A stretch of 64,000 nt of DNA from Diospyros lotus. Its lineage: Eukaryota > Streptophyta > Magnoliopsida > Ericales > Ebenaceae. Below are positions 58,745-64,000 of the stretch, one piece after another (position 1 is the stretch's first letter; each line of letters starts with the position of its first letter). The notes under the pieces are model-generated. The model did no database searches, was not told the origin of the DNA, and saw nothing but the letters and a program-made list of their open reading frames with translations. Location: the NCBI RefSeq assembly GCF_014633365.1, contig NC_068351.1, forward strand, positions 6,000,879-6,064,878, given 5' to 3'. The position numbers and the translations under genes were made by a program.

Positions 58745-61700
58745 TCAAACTTTGAGGTGGTAACTGCCATCGGCCGCGCCAACCCACTTGCCCGACATGG
58801 CTAGGCCACGCGTCGTTTCAGAGGGAGCGCGGACAGATGGCCGGAGATGATTGATCCCAAAGTGATTCAGATCCCTCCTGGAAAATATACTGGTCACCTC
58901 TGACCCTAAAATGTTTGGCATGCTGCCATTTGCTTTGGTTGGTGAGTTCAAGTTTCCGCTCTCAGACTGCAGAACTTCAGAGTTTTGAGACTCAGTGGCT
59001 CGAGAAAGATGCCTGTTCGTAGTCTTCTCCTTCTCAGCTCCACCTTTGTCACCATTTATGATCTTTTTGTTGAGGAAGCGGCCACCGCAACCCCTTGGTC
59101 GGCGCATGGCATGAAGATGGCGTGACAGGTGCAAGTATGGCTGTGAAAAAACCAGAACAGGAAACCTTAATCGCAACCACGAGGTGAATATTTACTGCTT
59201 GAAAGAGGTAAGAACTTAATGAAAGGAAAGAATCGGCAAAAAAAAAAATCAAGGAGAAAACTAGAGAAATGAAAACAACTCAGAATTTGATAGAGACTTC
59301 ATATGAAGTAACGGCTTCAAAGAAAAATTTGTTAGCCACTAAATCTGAACTACATAAAAGCTAAACTGAGAGAACTTATTTGGAAGGATCAGATAATATT
59401 CTAAACTTATATAAAATGATGACTACCGCCTAACTAATCCCCTAAATATAGCATTCAATATACCAATTACAGTTCCTATTGAAAGCCCAATCCCTTCTTT
59501 GAGGATAATGCTGAATTCAGAAACCGTACCTTACGTACTCTTAGGACATTATCCTGAGATTTTGCCTTTGCACGTGAGAGCCGACGCCTAATTATTCCAT
59601 GATATTGCTTAGCATTGACATACACTGTACCATCATCTGTAGTCAGGTTCATTGGCAGCATAACTCGGCCCTAATCATGCCAAAAAGAAAGTAAATGAAT
59701 TTGTAGCTATGTCCAAATTTGTTCCTGAGAAAACTAATGAAACAATGCCAAGCCATAACACCAACCAAAGGTAAAACAATAAAAAAAATAATAATAAGTA
59801 TACATAAGGATTCCCTAGATATTAGAGTTAAACTACATGGATCTCTGTTAATTTGCTAAGAAGCACCGTGAGACAGATTTGAACAACACAAACAACTTGA
59901 TTTTGAAACAAGTGAGAACACCACAAACAGCACTATGATAACAAATAAACAGGTATTACATGTACACGAGAAAAATCAATTATCTAATACTCTTTTCAAA
60001 TAGAGAGACAATTACATTTGCTTGTATTAAATAGCAAGAATTCATGTTCCACATTCTACATATTTGCAAGAAGAATGAAAAGCCCAAAGATCTATCCCAG
60101 GAAACTCCATTTGTGAAATATTTGGAAATTCTAGTTAGCGTTAATTCCTAATATTCAGCCATGAGAAGGAAGAAGAATAAAAATGTATAATTCTACATTG
60201 GTTTACCATTACTCCTAAGTTAAAATTCACTTCTGTCCAGATTCCGGATGCCTGGCTGAAGTACATAGCTGAGGCTCATATGTCCGCCCTAGATCATTTT
60301 AGCTATCCTGATAACTTTTCCTTAGCTCTTTATAGCAAGCCAAAAATAAATAAATAAATAACTACTTGCACTTAGTCTTGCTTAATCTTTACAGTTTACA
60401 CAGCCAACCATGAGCATAGATAAAGAAGGGTGTAAAAAAAAAAACTACAATGTGCTTTGTCTTTCTTATCTTTACAGTTTCCAAGGCCAACCTCAAGCCT
60501 AGATAAAGAAGGGTTTTTTAGGTAAACGAAAGGCAAGGTAAAATTTTGTCAAACCCATTATGATGGATCTCATTTTTCTTTTCTTTTTTTTTTTCTTTTA
60601 ACTTATACTACATTTCCTGTGCATGTCAGTAATCAATATGTTTGTTCCCTAGGTATTTGAGTGTGTGCAAAAATAAGTATACAATTCAGACAACCAATAT
60701 GCATCAAGGAGCATCTAATGTGTTCTGTTCAACACATATACGGAACCGTATTAAAATTGCCCATACTTCTTAGTCAATGAGGAATTTCACTATTCTTCTT
60801 GGTTTTTGATTTTATACTTTTTGACTGTTACAAGCATGCATATAATGGCATAATAAGACTCTAGTACACAACCTCTAATAATCAGGGCTTTCTATTAAGA
60901 AGGGCTGCAAATGCTCCCTTTTGCTTCTTATAACATTTTCTTATTTTGTACATAAGAAAATTTCTTGCTCGTTTACAATGCCTCCTTAAACCATAGAGAA
61001 ACATCCCTTATGCTGTCTTCAGACAACAAATGCATATTATTTCTCTCCATTAGGAATCTGGGAGAAATAGAGACTTAAAACATTCCATTTTTGGATGGCC
61101 ATGTACCGCAAACTGACACATTGGACTAGTTGTGGCAAGTCGGCTTGGTGGAGGTAGAGTCCAAGAATCAATTGTATGCTTGGGAGCAATTGAATGTTTG
61201 GAAGCATGTATCAGGCTCAGTGCTTGGAAAAGTTTTGGTGGGACTGGGTGTGTGGACAGTGTGACAAAGGCAAAATATGACAACCAAATTTCAATTACAA
61301 ATCCTTTTTTTCAACCATATTTTGTAACACTATGTCCATGTCTTGTTGTCAAGACATACTTCTATATGTTCCTTCTGCATGATTGACTAGAAAAAACAGA
61401 AGACATAAAACTTTACTGCTAATAGTTGCTAAGTTCATTTTCCAATTTAACTAGTAAATCATAGGTGAGAATATAATCATTTCTGGATAATATAATCATA
61501 CAGATTTCTCCAAGAGAAGAATTTTACTTTACACAGAAAACATAGGTGAGAATATAATCATTTCTGGATAATTGGCAAACAAGAAGGTTAGAAGAAGACA
61601 AACCGTAATAAGAGGTCCATAAACTCCATAATATGGATACTTTGCACAGATCTGCATCAGTTAAGGGACAAGAAATAATAATCATTCCTTGACTAGAAAC

Positions 61701-61847
61701 AGAGATAATATACAATTCGTGGACCTACCACAGGCTGACCAAATCCTAGCTCAAGATGACCTCGATAGTCTGCCAAAGCTGATTGCACAGCAGTGGCTGC
61801 CTGGAGTTTTGAAGGTTTCTGCCCATTGGATGAAGTTTTGCAATCAC
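58745..61847 (-). CDS. NF-YA subunit of the CCAAT-binding factor, 3' exons
   Basis: Four exons on the minus strand: 61847-61729, 61651-61604, 59670-59530 and 59140-58745 (stop TGA). All introns are GT/AG and the frame runs through (about 233 visible residues). NF-YA joins the NF-YB/NF-YC dimer and gives CCAAT specificity. Seen: [20 protein letters not shown] before the core, typical of plant NF-YAs; subunit-binding helix [20 protein letters not shown]; linker VLRVRK; DNA-binding part [20 protein letters not shown] then RFLNKK. Compared with the usual core, Q is L in RRRLSRAK, E is L in YLHLSRH and the central S is C in RGCGGRF. The first visible exon begins mid-codon, so at least one 5' exon lies further right, beyond or outside the gypsy insertion at the edge. 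The 1.9-kb intron between exons 61604 and 59670 is noncoding. Confidence 0.9.
60380..60517. repeat. Imperfect tandem duplication in NF-YA intron
   Basis: The block TCTTTACAGTTT...AGATAAAGAAGGGT occurs twice about 80 bp apart (near 60387 and 60468). Confidence 0.75.
61460..61572. repeat. Perfect 32-bp direct repeat, NF-YA intron
   Basis: A 32-base sequence starting CATAGGTGAGAATATAATC is identical at 61460-61491 and 61541-61572, 81 bp apart, just downstream of the 48-bp exon (in gene direction). Confidence 0.9.
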
Positions 61848-63193
61848 CTGAAAAGGGGGCCAACTTAGATGGTTAAGGAAAGCCAGAATCCAGATGGAAG
61901 TGCCTAGCATATAAATTCTAGAGTGGGTCTCAAAATTTAATTGTTATCTTTTATTCCCAACAATCAATATATGTATGCATGGGCGCGTGCATGCACGTGC
62001 GCGCGGGGGGGGGGGGGGGGGGGGTTTGCACATAAGAAAGAGAAATGTCCATGCATTGAAGTTTTTGAATATGCTGTGTGTTTTTGAGAAAGAAATATTG
62101 AGAAGAGAGTAACCATTGATGGAATAAAGACATTCCTCTGATGGTAAGTGCTGATGATTATGAATGTATGGATAAAAAGAGAGACAACCGCCTCTAATTT
62201 TATTTTGTTTATTCTTTTATTACTAGATTTTTTTTCTCTTAGTGGGAAACAAAAATAGTAGCCAAATATTGTGGCTCTTGTGTGTGCCTTACACATAATT
62301 TATTTGTTGTTTCTTTCTTTTGGAAGAAACTCAGCGCAATCTTTTACAAACAAGAATTCATAATCATAGGTTAGTTGCTGTAATTATCTGCAAGCTTCCA
62401 TTTTCAATGATCCCTATGCTGTACACTAAAGCTTTATTTATCCCAGGTCTTACGAAACAATAAAATGTCAAAAGCTTACTTCACAAACATCATTGCACCC
62501 AGGTTCCTCAACCAATTTCACATGCAAAGCTTCTGCATTATTCTAACAAACTTTTTTCTTTATTGGTAGAACAGAAACTCTGCAAGTACATTAAGTTTTC
62601 CACTTCTAGGGTTGAAGGTTTTCCTAGCAAAGTTGGTCCCAAGCCCCAAAATAGATGAAGGTACATTAGGAAGGCCACAGTTACTACAAAATATTGCCAG
62701 ATCTTTTCAACATAAATTCTACACAAAATATTATTTTGTTGGGGAGTAACCCTCTTAGCAACACACTATTATAGCATAGATGCAGTGAAAAATGTGCTAA
62801 AGTTGCTGCATCAACACCCAGATGTAGTGTTAGATTTGCAAAGGTTCATACATTTTCATAGAAGAATGAGCGTAAAAAAATTAGTCTAAGAATAAAGGCC
62901 AAAATTTGATTATGGAATATTGGAACTTTGAAAAAAAAATTTGGAGGTATTGGATATGATGGTCAGAAGAAGAAAACAATATTAATATTATTTAACTTCA
63001 AAAGACAAGATGAATCAGTGAGAAGCCTAAAATGTTGGCTGGGTTAGGATATAAACTTTGGTACTTAAGAAAGGACTGTAAGAGGAAAGGAGTGGGGATT
63101 ATTAGGGATAAAAAAAAAAGGTAGTGGATGTGAAGAGGTTGGAGATAGGATTATTATAGGTAAAATTGTTCAAAGAGAAGAGGCATTAAATAT
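61848..63193. other. NF-YA upstream intron or flank, no exon seen
   Basis: No further NF-YA exon was recognised on the minus strand. The stretch is AT-rich apart from a GC-alternating and G20 tract. It is probably intron or leader sequence of the NF-YA gene. Confidence 0.45.
61977..62024. repeat. Alternating purine-pyrimidine tract plus G20
   Basis: GCATGGGCGCGTGCATGCA then CGTGCGCGC followed by 20 consecutive G (62005-62024). The first part could form Z-DNA and the second a quadruplex or a replication-slippage site. Confidence 0.85.
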
Positions 63194-64000
63194 TGTTAGA
63201 GACATTAAATATTGGGAGAATAGACAAAAGTAAAATTTTGCAAGGATCTAGAGATGTTATTTCAAGGAATACTGAGAAGAGAAAAAATCTGACAGGCCCC
63301 CGATTCACTTGACTTATCAAAGAAGGTCTAAGGGGCAGCAATCAAGGGCAGAGAAGTAAATAAGTTGGCTGGCATAACAACCAGCCATGTGCGCAAGTGG
63401 TAGAATGGGGTATCACTGGTGTAACAGCCCAGCTATGGCATAACAGAATTCGGTTAAGGGGTAGAGGGAGGAATATGTAAGGGGTGGGGGGGGGGTAGAG
63501 AGGTGGGCAGGCTGTTTTTCTGGAGGAATTTGGAAGAGAGAGGGCCTCTCGAATGCCCTGGGTGATCTTGTTCTTGGCTGGAAAGTTGTTTGTTACTAAT
63601 ACTTGATTGTTGGTTGGAACTCTATCGAAAATCTTACCATTTTGGTATCAAAGCATCACCGATCCTAATGGTGAACCTGACTAACCGAGTGAGTGAGTTG
63701 GAAGGCAGGATGGATGGCATGCAACGGAGTGTTGAATCGGTGGAGAAGAATGTAGCGGACTTGCTGGAACAGTTCGCTTGGTTGAGAACGAGATGGGAAG
63801 AATAGGAGAGGGAGAGGAAGAACAAGGAGAAGTTGGGAGGCCAGCCTCCGGAATTCACCCAAAATTCAGAAGCGACACCGGAAATCAAGGTGAGGCGAGT
63901 GGAGGCAGGGGGTTTCGAGGGGGGGTGGCGTCCGGAGGGCCAAGGTCGACGGCTGGAGATGCCCCTTTTTGAAGGTGAAGACCCCGATGGCTGGATATTC
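63194..64000 (+). mobile_element. Ty3/gypsy retrotransposon, 5' end, cut by window
   Basis: Primer-binding site TGGTATCAAAGC (63643-63654) is one base from the initiator-Met site. The sequence before it would be the 5' LTR, ending ATCTTACCA at 63639; its start is probably TGTTAGAGAC at 63194, or less likely TGTAACAGCC near 63420. Gag begins at 63668. The other LTR is outside the window, so no target duplication can be tested. It lies just upstream (in gene terms) of the visible NF-YA exons, possibly within an intron of that gene. Confidence 0.75.
63668..64000 (+). pseudogene. Gypsy gag N-terminus with an in-frame stop
   Basis: One frame from ATG 63668: a coiled-coil start LTNRVSELEGRMDGMQRSVE and NVADLLEQFAWLRTRWEE, then TAG at 63803-63805, then open in the same frame to the edge, with MPLFEGEDPDGWIF at 63959-64000. 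The FEGEDPDGWI motif marks the start of the capsid part of plant gypsy Gag. With the stop, this copy is probably inactive. Confidence 0.8.

Noticed and set aside
1..64000. CRISPR-like arrays, tRNA or rRNA genes, bacterial operons
   Set aside because: None seen. The tRNA-like boxes at 7448-7501 and 49218-49275 belong to SINEs flanked by long target duplications, not to functional tRNA genes.

Overview
This is a plant nuclear window, almost certainly from a eudicot. It has intron-containing plant transcription-factor genes, CT-rich 5' leaders, AT-rich intergenic DNA and layers of retrotransposons and DNA transposons. The species cannot be named from the sequence.

Six host genes are supported. 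From left to right they are: a BEL1-like TALE homeodomain gene (4148-6745, +, four coding exons); a BTB/POZ-domain gene of the At3g05675/At1g63850 type (11520-13775, -, main exon plus a proposed 12-bp first exon); two U-box E3 ligase genes in the same orientation about 9 kb apart, the left PUB24-like (30151-31425, +) and the right PUB22/PUB23-like (40286-41527, +); an intronless Qa-SNARE of the SYP121/SYP122 type (56351-57247, -); and the 3' four coding exons of an NF-YA subunit (58745-61847, -), whose 5' exons are not seen. Several of these families are linked to stress and immune signalling in Arabidopsis (PUB22/23/24, SYP121/122, NF-YA). They are separate transcription units, and nothing here shows joint regulation.

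The rest is mostly mobile DNA, and many element ends can be fixed to the base by target-site duplications (TSDs). 7434-7673 is a SINE; 7701-9363 is a small LTR element that carries only gag (TR-GAG type). 15851-17027 is a foldback Mutator-like element with duplicated long TIRs and a 10-bp TSD; 17771-17932 is a hAT-type MITE. 18188-26681 is a dead Ty1/copia element (-) split by a 2.8-kb solo LTR (21818-24654) that contains 81-bp and 185-bp tandem repeats. 43257-47056 is a decayed copia element hit by a CACTA-like mini element. 49041-49287 is a second SINE with an internal 84-bp duplication. 50916-55932 is a 5-kb Mutator-like element with a 9-bp TSD; it appears to have captured the 5' leader and first 11 codons of an ERD4/CSC1-like gene and was then entered by a 3.4-kb CACTA element (51994-55437, TSD AGT). 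A Ty3/gypsy element starts at the right edge (about 63194-64000).

The most unusual part is one family of TIRs beginning GGCTTAAT. It appears as the foldback element, as the ends of the gene-capturing element, and as a relic pair at 28931-29243. I found no bacterial-type system, CRISPR array, rRNA or tRNA gene. All calls are from reading the sequence; no database search was run.
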